In this document: positions 30,440 through 39,094 of the stretch, piece after piece
Position numbering within the stretch: the stretch's first letter is position 1
Layout of the letters: the number at the start of each line of letters is the position of its first letter
Assembly (NCBI RefSeq): GCF_003056055.1
Contig: NZ_PYFP01000001.1
Coordinates: 868,001 to 932,000 of the forward strand
Reading direction: 5' to 3'
Source: Glaciimonas sp. PCH181
Lineage (GTDB): Bacteria; Pseudomonadota; Gammaproteobacteria; Burkholderiales; Burkholderiaceae_D
Length of the DNA: 64,000 nt
The notes under the pieces: model-generated
Seen by the model: only the letters and a program-made list of their open reading frames with translations
What the model was told of the DNA's origin: nothing
The model's database searches: none
Program-made: the position numbers and the translations under genes

Positions 30440-31438
30440 CTACTTATTTCGTCGCAGCAAATGACCAGCCGCATTTTCCTCAAAACGCCCTGCTTCTTCG
30501 ATATAGCCCTGCACTGTGCCGTCATGACGCCAGCCTCCCTGCCGTTTTATATCCTGAAAACGTGCTCCGGCACGATAAGCGCTGGTCGCCATTCCGCGCC
30601 GCAGGCTATGACTACTTAATTGCGGCACATAGGGCAACCCGGCCAACATGGCGGCTGCAGTCAAAATACCGTTCAGGCTAGCTTCATGCATAGCCTCCTC
30701 ACCAATTTGCCCCCATTTGTTAATGCTTTTAAATAGTGGTCCGGAAGTAATTTCTGCCGCAGTTATCCAGGCACGCAAAGCCGTCGGGGGACAGCAAGTC
30801 TGATCGCCGAACGGAATTGCTTTAATCACGCCCTCGCCTTTTTGATCCGTCTTGGAGCGCGGCAACGTTAGCAGCAATCCCTCTGGCTCCCAAGTAATGT
30901 GTTCGACTTGAAGCTGTACCACCTCGCTGCGCCGATACGCACCAAAGTAAGCAATCTGCAGCAGCGCGTTGTCACGCAGTGCTTTCAGCGTTCCAAGTTT
31001 CTGCAATGCCGACACAATTAACGCCATATCTTCTACAGGCAATGCTTTTGCCTTGCGTGCTGGCTGACCATTTTTACGCTGTATGCCGAGCAATGTTTTA
31101 CGCACAGTCGGCGTTGCGGCCGGATCGGGGAAATTCTGCTGACTATGCCACTGCGATAACGCCGTCAGACGCAGGGCCAATGTCCGCGGGTTCAACAACT
31201 CAGCATGCCCCAGCAGATAGCGAAGAATCGTCGCCTCATCCCCCGGCAAAACCCCACCCCATTCCAAATAATGGCGAATCGCCGAGCGATACGTTTTACG
31301 CGTGTTATCGGAGGTAGCAGCAGCCAGAAACTCACGATGCTGCTGTTGCCAGGCGTCGATTGATTGCGCGCTGGGCGACGCTTTCTCAATCAACGCCTGA
31401 TTAGAGTTAATGCGGATCTTCATACGGTCATCGCTCAT
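30440..31438 (-). CDS. Cre-like tyrosine recombinase
   Basis: A 332-residue tyrosine recombinase, close in length to P1 Cre (343). The core-binding domain spans about 30-120 and the catalytic domain about 130-325. All catalytic positions are visible: Arg169 and Glu172 (YRRSE), Lys196 (RSKT, as RTKT in Cre), His277 and Arg280 (HSLRRG, as HSARVG in Cre), Trp303 (GGW) and nucleophile Tyr312 (GYI). The GGW box with tyrosine nine residues on is as in Cre (Trp315, Tyr324), where most relatives have LGH. No other phage or plasmid mobility gene is beside it. A lox-like site lies 170 bp upstream and a KfrA-like gene is divergent. I infer a dimer-resolution or inversion enzyme. Confidence 0.9.
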   Translation of the reverse strand: MSDDRMKIRINSNQALIEKASPSAQSIDAWQQQHREFLAAATSDNTRKTYRSAIRHYLEWGGVLPGDEATILRYLLGHAELLNPRTLALRLTALSQWHSQQNFPDPAATPTVRKTLLGIQRKNGQPARKAKALPVEDMALIVSALQKLGTLKALRDNALLQIAYFGAYRRSEVVQLQVEHITWEPEGLLLTLPRSKTDQKGEGVIKAIPFGDQTCCPPTALRAWITAAEITSGPLFKSINKWGQIGEEAMHEASLNGILTAAAMLAGLPYVPQLSSHSLRRGMATSAYRAGARFQDIKRQGGWRHDGTVQGYIEEAGRFEENAAGHLLRRNK

Positions 31439-31607
31439 CTAACCTGAACCTCATCTCTATTATAAAAAAGCGGTATCGCATAAATACCAAACCCAACGCG
31501 CCAAGTCCGTTGCCTCAAAAATTTAGAGCCCCAATTTTTGAAGACTGTTTTTTCATCCAAACCACACCGTAATACGCATTACAGCAAGCAGCGCCATCAT
31601 ACCAAAC

Positions 31608-31641
31608 ATAACATTCGATAACATACATTATCGAATGTTAT
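31608..31641. repeat. 34-bp loxP-like recombination site
   Basis: Left arm ATAACATTCGATA (31608-31620), core ACATACAT (31621-31628), right arm TATCGAATGTTAT (31629-31641). The two 13-bp arms are perfect inverted repeats and the core is asymmetric, the exact 13-8-13 layout of loxP. In loxP the arm is ATAACTTCGTATA and the core, in the same orientation, GCATACAT. By hand alignment 9 of 13 bases match in each arm and 7 of 8 in the core. It lies between a Cre-like recombinase gene and a KfrA-like gene. An alternative is an operator for the KfrA-like protein, or both functions at once. No second copy was noticed in the window. Confidence 0.7.
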
Positions 31642-31683
31642 AAATTAGAAAATTAATGTTATTAAATATCATAATTTAAGATA

Positions 31684-31704
31684 ATATTACGTATCATGTA
31701 ATAT
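31684..31704. promoter_or_regulatory. Inverted repeat just upstream of the KfrA-like gene
   Basis: ATATTAC (31684-31690) and GTAATAT (31698-31704) are perfect 7-bp inverted arms around a 7-base spacer, ending 18 bp before the start codon. KfrA proteins bind repeats at their own promoter, so this may be an autoregulatory operator. The surrounding DNA is very AT-rich, which raises the chance of fortuitous repeats. Confidence 0.45.
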
Positions 31705-31722
31705 GTTACTAAAGGATAAAAA

Positions 31723-32784
31723 ATGGGTCGCATTGGAATTTTGTATTCTGACGTTTTGCAGGCTGCTGTTAAATTAACCGCTGAGGGCAAAAATCCCACT
31801 GTTGATAACGTACGTGAAGAATTAGGGAGTACCGGCAGCAAAAGCACCCTCGCCCCGCTCTTAAAACGGTGGAAGGCAGAGCAGCAAGGAACGATTGGAA
31901 GCATCGATATCGGCATCCCGCCAGCCTTCATCGATGCAATGAAAACCGTGTACGACAATCTGCAAACCAATGTCGAGCAAAGAATGGAGCAGGCACAAGA
32001 GGCACATCGGCTAGAGTTGGATGCGATGGCGGAAACATTGCAGCGCCAGCACGAAGAAAATACGGCCGCCGCTGAAACGAACGCCCATTTGACCGAGGAC
32101 GCCGCGCGCGCCCAGCAGGTATTTGAACAGCTGCGCGCAGAACAACGAGGGCTAAATCTAACGTTGGCAACAGTGCAAGCTGAAAATGCCGGTTTGCATA
32201 ATCGCCTGTCAGACCGTGCAGCTGAAATTGCAACGATCAATCAGCAATTAACTTATGCACGGACGCAGTTCGAGCATTATCAACAGGCCAGCACACTGCA
32301 ACGCGCCGAAGAACGCAGCGGATTTGAGCAGCGATTGATGCGAACAGAACAAGAATTGACGAGCAGTCGACAGCAATGCAGCGCGCAGCAGCTAAAAATA
32401 GTGCAGCAGGAAGCATTGCTAGAACAACTTCCTTTGCTGCGCGAGGAGCTAGGGCAATTACAAGAAGCGTTCAATAGCGAGCGTCAACAAGCCGTGTTAA
32501 TCAGCAAGGAACATAGTCAGTTGTCGTATCAAGTAGCGCAGTTGCGCTCTGATCGCACCGCGCTAAAAGACACGCTCGTAACGACCCAGCAAACGCTTGA
32601 TGCGGCGCGCATGCGGTTTGCTGTAGAAGAAAAGGAGAAATCGATGCTGACAGAACGTATTAAGGACGCAGAGGACAAATTAGAAAAATTACGTGAGGAA
32701 AAAAGTAGTTTGCTGCAAGAACGGGCCACATTACAGGCCCAAGCATTGATGATTCCGACTCCGACCGAATCTAAACTGAGCTAA
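31723..32784 (+). CDS. KfrA-like DNA-binding coiled-coil protein
   Basis: A 353-residue protein. Residues 1-60 (DVLQAAVKLTAEGKNPTVDN, then VREELG and KSTLAPLLKRW) form a winged-helix domain of the KfrA N-terminal family; from about 75 to 345 it is an almost unbroken Gln/Glu/Ala-rich coiled coil. KfrA proteins of RK2, R388 and other plasmids bind DNA, form filaments or nucleoid-like clusters and help plasmid stability. AAAGGA precedes the ATG by 6 bp. It is divergent from the Cre-like gene, with the lox-like element between them. Whether it works in recombination, DNA organisation or regulation is inference. Confidence 0.85.
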   Translation: MGRIGILYSDVLQAAVKLTAEGKNPTVDNVREELGSTGSKSTLAPLLKRWKAEQQGTIGSIDIGIPPAFIDAMKTVYDNLQTNVEQRMEQAQEAHRLELDAMAETLQRQHEENTAAAETNAHLTEDAARAQQVFEQLRAEQRGLNLTLATVQAENAGLHNRLSDRAAEIATINQQLTYARTQFEHYQQASTLQRAEERSGFEQRLMRTEQELTSSRQQCSAQQLKIVQQEALLEQLPLLREELGQLQEAFNSERQQAVLISKEHSQLSYQVAQLRSDRTALKDTLVTTQQTLDAARMRFAVEEKEKSMLTERIKDAEDKLEKLREEKSSLLQERATLQAQALMIPTPTESKLS

Positions 32785-32850
32785 GTAACCGATGCGCTGA
32801 AAAAATTAGCAAGATCAGTCGGAACAAGATCCCATCAGAACAATCGGAGA

Positions 32851-33642
32851 TTAATCCGATATTTTATCCGCCACGAATACATCCGTATCCGCGTCTTTAA
32901 AAGCCTGAACCAATGATTCCGGTATCGGCTTATCGGTAAACAAGGCATCAATTTTAGACAGTTCACTCAGCTTCACTAATGCGGAGCGCATAAATTTGGA
33001 ATGGTCGGCGACTAAAAATACCGTGCGGGAATGGGCAATAATAGCCTCTGCCACGCGGACTTCACGATAATCAAAATCGCGTAAAGCGCCATCGGGATCG
33101 ATACTAGAAACGCCGATGATGCCAAAATCCACCTTAAAGCGCTGAATAAAATCGATCGTTTCTTCGCCAGTAACCCCTAAATCACGCGCCCGCACCACGC
33201 CGCCAGCAATGATCACTTCGCAGCCGGGATAACCGCTCATGATCGCAGCAACGTTAAGGTTGTTAGTAATAACGCGTAAGTTACGGCGACGGCTGAGGGC
33301 CTTGGCGACTTCTTCAGTCGTTGTGCCGATGTTGATAAATAAGGTTGCCTGATCGGGAATATGTTCGGCGACCAACGCCGCAATCCTGCGTTTCTCTTCA
33401 GATTGCAATCCCTGCCGCGCGCCGTAGGCAATATTCTCAGCACTAGAAGGCAAACCAACACCACCGTGATAACGCTGCAGCAGATTTAGCTCCGACAGCA
33501 TATTAATGTCACGTCGAATGGTTTGTTGCGTCATCCCAAAACGATTCGCCAAATTTTCTACTGTGACAAAACTTTCACGCTGGACGTAATTGAGTATTTC
33601 CTGCTGACGTACATTTAATGCAATGACCGGTGTCTGTGTCAT
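32851..33642 (-). CDS. DeoR/GlpR family transcriptional repressor
   Basis: A 263-residue DeoR-family repressor. The N-terminal helix-turn-helix spans about 10-60 (TVENLANRFGMTQQTIRRD), and the C-terminal sugar-phosphate sensor domain carries INIGTTTEEVA and the NNLNVA motif. Overall it resembles GlpR, which represses glycerol 3-phosphate use. No glp gene is in the window, so the target is unknown. It is convergent with the KfrA-like gene. Confidence 0.88.
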   Translation of the reverse strand: MTQTPVIALNVRQQEILNYVQRESFVTVENLANRFGMTQQTIRRDINMLSELNLLQRYHGGVGLPSSAENIAYGARQGLQSEEKRRIAALVAEHIPDQATLFINIGTTTEEVAKALSRRRNLRVITNNLNVAAIMSGYPGCEVIIAGGVVRARDLGVTGEETIDFIQRFKVDFGIIGVSSIDPDGALRDFDYREVRVAEAIIAHSRTVFLVADHSKFMRSALVKLSELSKIDALFTDKPIPESLVQAFKDADTDVFVADKISD

Positions 33643-34056
33643 ATAACGAATTCCGTCTTGGTGTCGGTAGTCAAAAATAATTGAAATGTATTTTTATTTT
33701 TCTGGGCGAAGCTTTTTATTGGCGCATGGATACGGCAAACTAAACCAAAACTACCTTGGACATGGCATCAGGACGCAATCCCATGCAATCTTAGTTCCCA
33801 ATAGATTCATCGACAAGGAAAGCATTTTACCGGCTGAAAGTCATGCCAAAGCAATAATGGCGATTGTTTTTTATACCTTAGGAGAAATATGTCATTGCAC
33901 TTTGCGTTTTCCACATACATATAACTATCAGAGATACGCGTAGCGTCCTGAAATTTCTTACCATTTTTGCAATCACCCCACACCATCTATGCAATTGATA
34001 ACGCAATTTAACCTGACAAAACGTACACTGTGCGCTTCGCAATTAAAAACGTTTTC
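33643..34056. other. Gap upstream of the GlpR-type and Gcr-type genes
   Basis: 414 bp between two divergent genes. It must hold their promoters. Open frames here have no recognisable protein character, and I see no RNA gene or clear repeat. Confidence 0.5.
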
Positions 34057-36351
34057 ATGCTATCCACACTTAAACTGATTGCCGTCGATCCAGACTCCCC
34101 CAACGTTGAATATCTGACTGCTTTGGTAGACACGTTGCGACCACCAAATCCAGAAAACGGCAGCGAAGCCGCAGAAAAGATTCGCGTGCTGGTGGAGTTG
34201 CTAAAAAATGATCCGCTTCAAGCCAGTGCGCTAAGGCATTATTTATGCCGACTGTACGCGACTCGGCGTCAAACAAGTTTATATACCGACATCGGGATTC
34301 TGCCCAACGCCGGCTTCTTCACGGAACTGTTTCAGCGCATATCTTATAGAGTGCTGCCGCCCGCGTTAGACGAGGCTTACTTAAGAGATTGCCTGGACCG
34401 CGTTCTACCGGCAGAAACGGATTACCTATGGCTGAATGCAATCTCCACCAAAGAATGGCTAGACCTGATTGCGGTTCTGGATAATGCATCGCCGTTGAGA
34501 GCTACGCCATCCGACGCCGAAACTCCCAACGCAAACGGGGTTGAGCATGCCAGCACTGCAACCAGTAAATCCTCCGACGAAGCCCGCGACCGGCGCAAAA
34601 CGATCGTCGAGTTATTGGAAGCCACGCAAACTTTGTCGTATCGCGTCAGCGCGATGGGCTTGGAACCGTCCTTAATTCGTTTATATCCGGAAATGGAAGA
34701 TTTCGAATCGCCTTTTCTGATGCAAAACGTCGAATTACATCGCTACTTGGCAGACTATCGCCGTCGTCTTGATGATGAGCACGCCACGAATAGCGATGCG
34801 CTTACCGTTACTAAAACAGACGATGCCATAGAAATAAACGCGGAAAAAGACGACGACTCAGTCGATGAGCAATTCTCACCGACGCTAGTTGAAGACGCTA
34901 AACATCTGCATGTCATGCTGGATCAATGCGACGACGTCGTCATCAAAATTCGCAAAAATGCGCTAAAAAAAGGCACCAGCGTTGCTCTGACTTATTTATT
35001 GGTGCGTCTGGATCAAAACATAGCGCGCCTACGCAAACTGTTGGCACTGGTTGAGATAAATAACAGTGCAGATGACGCGAACATCGTGGCATCAGTCGAC
35101 GATCAGGCAAAAGATGCAAAAGATGCAAAAGAAAATACCTTAACGCCAGCGATAACATTTACCGAACTATCCAAACGCACTGCCGCCATCGCGCTGGCAA
35201 GAGAACTGGTTGAAGCGCATAACCGCAAATATGCAGTGCGCGAGTTATTTGCCAACAACATTAACTTGCTCGCCAGAAACATCACCGAAAATGCCAGCCG
35301 AACCGGCGAACATTACATTGCAGAAAATCGCAGCCAATTCAATGCAATGTTCCGCTCGGCATCCGGTGCAGGCGTTGTCATTGGATTTATGGCGCTGCTG
35401 AAGATTCTATTCTCCTATTTACGCGCCGCGCCGCTGGTTGAAGCTTTTTTGTTCAGCATGAATTACTCGGTCGGCTTCATGCTAATTCACGTTTTACACT
35501 TTACGGTCGCTACCAAGCAACCGGCAATGACCGCGTCGCGGATTGCCGCCGGATTACACAGCAAAGATGGACGCAATATCGATATAGATAGTCTGGTCGA
35601 GTTAATCGTTAAAGTATTGCGCACCCAGTTTGTGGCAGTGGCGGGCAATCTTTTAATGGTGTTCCCAGTCGCCTATCTCATTAGTACTGCCTGGTTCTAT
35701 TTGTTTGGTCACCATCTGGTCAGCCCTGACAAAGCCCAGCATTTACTCCACGATATTGATCCTTTAAATAGCCTGGCGCTGTTTCATGCTGCTATTGCTG
35801 GCGGTTGTCTGTTTATCGCCGGTCTGATTTCGGGCTATTACGACAATAGTGCGTTATATACTCATATGGCAAAACGCATAGAGCGTGCGCGTTGGTTGGG
35901 GAAAATACTTGGCAAGGAACGTTTAAGTAAGGTCGCGCATTACCTTGAGGGCAATCTGGGCGGCTTAATGGGTAACTTTTACTTCGGAATTCTATTGGGC
36001 ACGATTGGCACCATCGGATTTATGGTCGGCTTGCCAATTGATATTCGCCACATTACATTTTCAGCTGCGAACTTCGCTATCTCTCTAGTTGGGCTGAATA
36101 ATGAAATGGCCTGGCATACAGTCGTGCGTTCGATTCTTGGCATATTAGCTATCGGTACTATTAATCTGTGGGTCAGTTTTTCATTGGCTTTATTTGTCGC
36201 CTTACGCTCTCGCCAAGTACGGTTTCAGCAAAGCCTGCCGCTTGCAAAAGGGATATTTGCGCGTTTCATTAAACGCCCTATCGACTTTTTTATACCGCCG
36301 AAAATTGTCGTGTCGACGACTAGTGAAAGTGAAAATAATCTGGCAGGATAA
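34057..36351 (+). CDS. Gcr-type 'site-specific recombinase' family membrane protein
   Basis: A 764-residue protein from the ATG at 34057 (MLSTLKLIAVDPDSP); a GTG nine codons upstream is an alternative and neither has a good ribosome-binding site. The first 430 residues are mostly helical and cytosolic, with an acidic insert (about 250-285). From about 440 on there are at least six hydrophobic segments (GAGVVIGFMALLKILFSYL, LLMVFPVAYLISTAWFYLF and others). It belongs to the family named site-specific recombinase after the gonococcal gcr gene, but I see no recombinase active-site motif, and the membrane segments argue against the name. Function unknown. The cardiolipin synthase-like gene follows by 128 bp. 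Confidence 0.8.
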   Translation: MLSTLKLIAVDPDSPNVEYLTALVDTLRPPNPENGSEAAEKIRVLVELLKNDPLQASALRHYLCRLYATRRQTSLYTDIGILPNAGFFTELFQRISYRVLPPALDEAYLRDCLDRVLPAETDYLWLNAISTKEWLDLIAVLDNASPLRATPSDAETPNANGVEHASTATSKSSDEARDRRKTIVELLEATQTLSYRVSAMGLEPSLIRLYPEMEDFESPFLMQNVELHRYLADYRRRLDDEHATNSDALTVTKTDDAIEINAEKDDDSVDEQFSPTLVEDAKHLHVMLDQCDDVVIKIRKNALKKGTSVALTYLLVRLDQNIARLRKLLALVEINNSADDANIVASVDDQAKDAKDAKENTLTPAITFTELSKRTAAIALARELVEAHNRKYAVRELFANNINLLARNITENASRTGEHYIAENRSQFNAMFRSASGAGVVIGFMALLKILFSYLRAAPLVEAFLFSMNYSVGFMLIHVLHFTVATKQPAMTASRIAAGLHSKDGRNIDIDSLVELIVKVLRTQFVAVAGNLLMVFPVAYLISTAWFYLFGHHLVSPDKAQHLLHDIDPLNSLALFHAAIAGGCLFIAGLISGYYDNSALYTHMAKRIERARWLGKILGKERLSKVAHYLEGNLGGLMGNFYFGILLGTIGTIGFMVGLPIDIRHITFSAANFAISLVGLNNEMAWHTVVRSILGILAIGTINLWVSFSLALFVALRSRQVRFQQSLPLAKGIFARFIKRPIDFFIPPKIVVSTTSESENNLAG

Positions 36352-36479
36352 CTATGACCTCTCAATGACCTTTGTTTAATAAATCCACGGCCAACACCGG
36401 ATCAAAGATTGCTCGGGTAATGATATTTTGACTATATACTTATTGTCATGCTGTTTAGCCTGATATAAAAAGATCCGCG

Positions 36480-37874
36480 ATGTCAAATTCCTCCCGATTT
36501 CACCGCTTGCAACGCCTACTTTTTCTAAGCTTGTTCGGCCTGATGGTCGCTGCGTGCGCCTCCCTGCCAAACGTCAGCGACTTTAGTCAAACGGAGCCTG
36601 CCAACGCTAACTTAGCAACCGGCAACTCCCCGGAAAATACTCTTTTAACAAAAAGAACACCCTCAGTTCTGGCTAATAAACTGCGCCACTCTCACGTCGA
36701 TTTGAAAAAGTTAGCCGCCCTGGAAGATGCAGCCACTAGTACACCGCTGATTTCCGGTAATAAAATAACGCTGCTGTTTGATGGACCGCAAACACTTAAT
36801 GCAATGATCGAGGCCATTTCGAATGCCAAAAATAATATTAATTTTGAAACATATATTTTCGATCAGGATGAACTTGGTTTACGTTTTGCTAATTTATTAA
36901 TTGAAAAGCAACGCGCTGGTGTGCAGGTCAATATTATTTATGACGGCGTAGGAACCCTAGGCACGCCTGCCGAATTTTTTGACCGGATGCGTAATGCAGG
37001 GATTAAGCTAGCTGAATTCAATCCCGTCAATCCGCTCAAGCGGTTTGGTCGCTGGCGTCTGAATAATCGTGATCATCGAAAAATTTTGGTCGTTGATGGA
37101 AAAATTGCCTTTACCGGCGGCGTCAATATCAGCGCGGCCTATGCCAACAGTTCGTTATTCAGGTCGAAGAAAAAAGCCAGCGGTTCGGTAGGATGGCGCG
37201 ACACCCATATCAAGATTGAAGGACCGGCAGTCGCCTCGCTGCAATTGTCATTTATGCGTTCGTGGTCGGGGCAGGCTAGCGAGGATTTGCCCGATCTGGA
37301 CTACTTTCCAACGTTAAGCAATGCCGGTGACAAAGTTGTGCGCGTCGTCATCAGTCGGCCGCGAGGCGACTTTTCACTTTACAAGGCATATATCCAGGCG
37401 TTTCAGAATGCGAAGACAAGCATCCACATTACGACGCCCTACTTTGCTCCCGACTCACAAATGGTACAGACATTAATCGATGCGGCCGCACGGGGAGTCG
37501 ACGTCAAAATGATTTTTCCTAGTGTTTCCGACAACAGTTTAGTATTTCAAGCGGGGCAATCGTACTACGACCAATTGCTGGCGGCCGGTATCAAAATTTA
37601 TCGCTTAAAAGTCGCTGTGCTGCACGCCAAAACTGCTGTGATTGATGGCGTCTGGTCAACCGTTGGTTCAGCAAATCTCGATATCCGCAGCTTCCTGCAT
37701 AACTACGAAGCAAACGTCATCATTCTCGGTGACGAGTTTGGCCGTGAAATGGAAAACGCGTTTCGGGATGATCTCAACACATCGGAAGAAATCACCAAAC
37801 AAGCCTGGGACCAACGTTCGATGGCGGACCGGATTAAGGAATGGGCAGCGAGATCGTTCGAATACTGGCTTTAA
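36480..37874 (+). CDS. Lipoprotein-type phospholipase D/cardiolipin synthase
   Basis: A 464-residue member of the phospholipase D superfamily with two HKD motifs: His199, Lys201, Asp206 (HRKILVVDGK) and His382, Lys384, Asp389 (HAKTAVIDG). These make and break phosphatidyl groups, as in cardiolipin synthases. Unlike ClsA it has no pair of N-terminal membrane helices but a lipoprotein signal peptide with lipobox VAAC (Cys26), so it should be anchored in an envelope membrane facing the periplasm. The closest functional type is ClsC/YmdC, but the substrate is inferred. Confidence 0.85.
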   Translation: MSNSSRFHRLQRLLFLSLFGLMVAACASLPNVSDFSQTEPANANLATGNSPENTLLTKRTPSVLANKLRHSHVDLKKLAALEDAATSTPLISGNKITLLFDGPQTLNAMIEAISNAKNNINFETYIFDQDELGLRFANLLIEKQRAGVQVNIIYDGVGTLGTPAEFFDRMRNAGIKLAEFNPVNPLKRFGRWRLNNRDHRKILVVDGKIAFTGGVNISAAYANSSLFRSKKKASGSVGWRDTHIKIEGPAVASLQLSFMRSWSGQASEDLPDLDYFPTLSNAGDKVVRVVISRPRGDFSLYKAYIQAFQNAKTSIHITTPYFAPDSQMVQTLIDAAARGVDVKMIFPSVSDNSLVFQAGQSYYDQLLAAGIKIYRLKVAVLHAKTAVIDGVWSTVGSANLDIRSFLHNYEANVIILGDEFGREMENAFRDDLNTSEEITKQAWDQRSMADRIKEWAARSFEYWL

Positions 37875-37970
37875 AAGTGTAAAGCTTCAACGACAACATA
37901 GCTGCCCATACTTAGAATGCGACGAATGTATCTGCCAATCGTCGCGTTGCGCGCCATGACACATTAGATA

Positions 37971-38138
37971 TTAAGGCAGATTCTGCTGCGCGCGTGCCAG
38001 CATTGTTTCTATAAACAGGCGTAATGTCGGTCGCACCTGATTTGCCAACATTTCATTAAAAGCAAAAGGATGCTGTTCTTCCATATAAGTACACTGCGCC
38101 AATTCCAATTGCACCGCATGAATGTTCTTATCGGGGGC
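37971..38138 (-). pseudogene. hutG: 3' remnant of N-formylglutamate deformylase
   Basis: About 55 codons in frame down to a stop at 37971 encode [37 protein letters not shown] and ETMLARAQ. This is the C-terminal end of HutG-type N-formylglutamate amidohydrolases (compare HALQLELAQ and the PFAF box of the family). The remaining four fifths of the gene are missing and hutU sequence begins directly upstream in another frame. It is therefore the downstream flank of a deletion in a former hut operon. Confidence 0.75.
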
Positions 38139-38146
38139 TGGGCGCA

Positions 38147-39094
38147 AGACTTGGCAGCGTCGGCCATCAATTGCGCTTGCTGCGATTGCACGGTCTGCGC
38201 CTCTTTCCATTGCGCAACGCTCCAGCCAATCGGCAAATAGCCATTGATTAAATCATGCGCAGAGGTTTGATCCGTCACCAGATCGGGCTTGATCTCACCA
38301 GCCCGAGCGCGCTTAACCATTTCAGATAAGACTTCGGCAGCATTACCCAGCAAACCGATAGAAACAGCTTCTTTGCGTTCGGTCTGATATTTGATCAATG
38401 CTATGGCGTCATCCAGATCCTTGGCTTGTTTGTCCAGATAACGTGTACGTAAGCGGAAATCAATACTGGGTTGCTGACATTCGATGGTCAAAGACACTGC
38501 GCCCGCCAGGGTTGCAGCCAACGGCTGCGCGCCGCCCATGCCGCCTAAGCCAGCAGTCAGAATCCAACGACCCGCCAGAGAGCCGCCAAAATGTTGACGT
38601 CCTGCCTCGGCAAATGTTTCAAACGTGCCTTGCACGATGCCTTAACTGCCGCTGTAAATCCAGCTTCCAGCGGTCATCTGCCCATACATAAACAGACCTT
38701 TACGGTCTAGTTCATTGAAATGCTCCCAGTTCGCCCATTTTGGGACTAAATTGGAATTGGCGATCAGTACGCGCGGCGCATCGGCGTGGGTTTTAAAGAC
38801 ACCAACCGGTTTGCCGGATTGCACCAGCAAGGTCTCGTCTTCATTTAGTGCTGTCAACACTTTAACGATTTTGTCGAAACAAGCCCAGTCCCGCGCCGCC
38901 CGCCCGATGCCGCCATACACCACAAGATCACCCGGGCGCTCGGCGACCTCAGGATCAAGATTATTCATCAGCATCCGCAGCGGTGCTTCGGTCAGCCAGC
39001 TTTTGGCAATCAAAGCAGTACCGCGTGCAGCGCGAATTACGCGGGTTTCGCCGTGGCGTGGATCGGTTAATTTTGGCAACGTTATTGCATTCAT
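38147..39094 (-). pseudogene. hutU: Truncated urocanate hydratase gene with a nonsense codon
   Basis: The first 150 codons (39094-38645) read as urocanate hydratase ([42 protein letters not shown] region). A TAA at 38644-38642 then interrupts GSxGIVQGT, where the family has a glutamine; one C-to-T change explains it. The same frame continues as HutU ([16 protein letters not shown], then [17 protein letters not shown]) for about 160 codons to near 38147, where similarity ends and the hutG tail begins in another frame. About 320 of some 557 codons remain. Urocanate use by this enzyme must be lost here unless another copy exists. Confidence 0.88.

Noticed and set aside
31662..32240. Cysteine- and serine-rich frame of 192 codons on the minus strand
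   Set aside because: It is antisense to the Gln/Ala-rich coiled coil of the KfrA-like gene, whose CAG and GCA codons read as Cys, Ser and Ala codons on the other strand.
33686..33943. Frame of 85 codons between the GlpR-type and Gcr-type genes
   Set aside because: No ribosome-binding site, no recognisable domain and a composition like untranslated DNA; treated as promoter region.
38009..38635. A 208-codon frame as an intact gene
   Set aside because: It is only the middle of the broken hutU, and its last 45 codons are an out-of-frame reading of the hutG tail.
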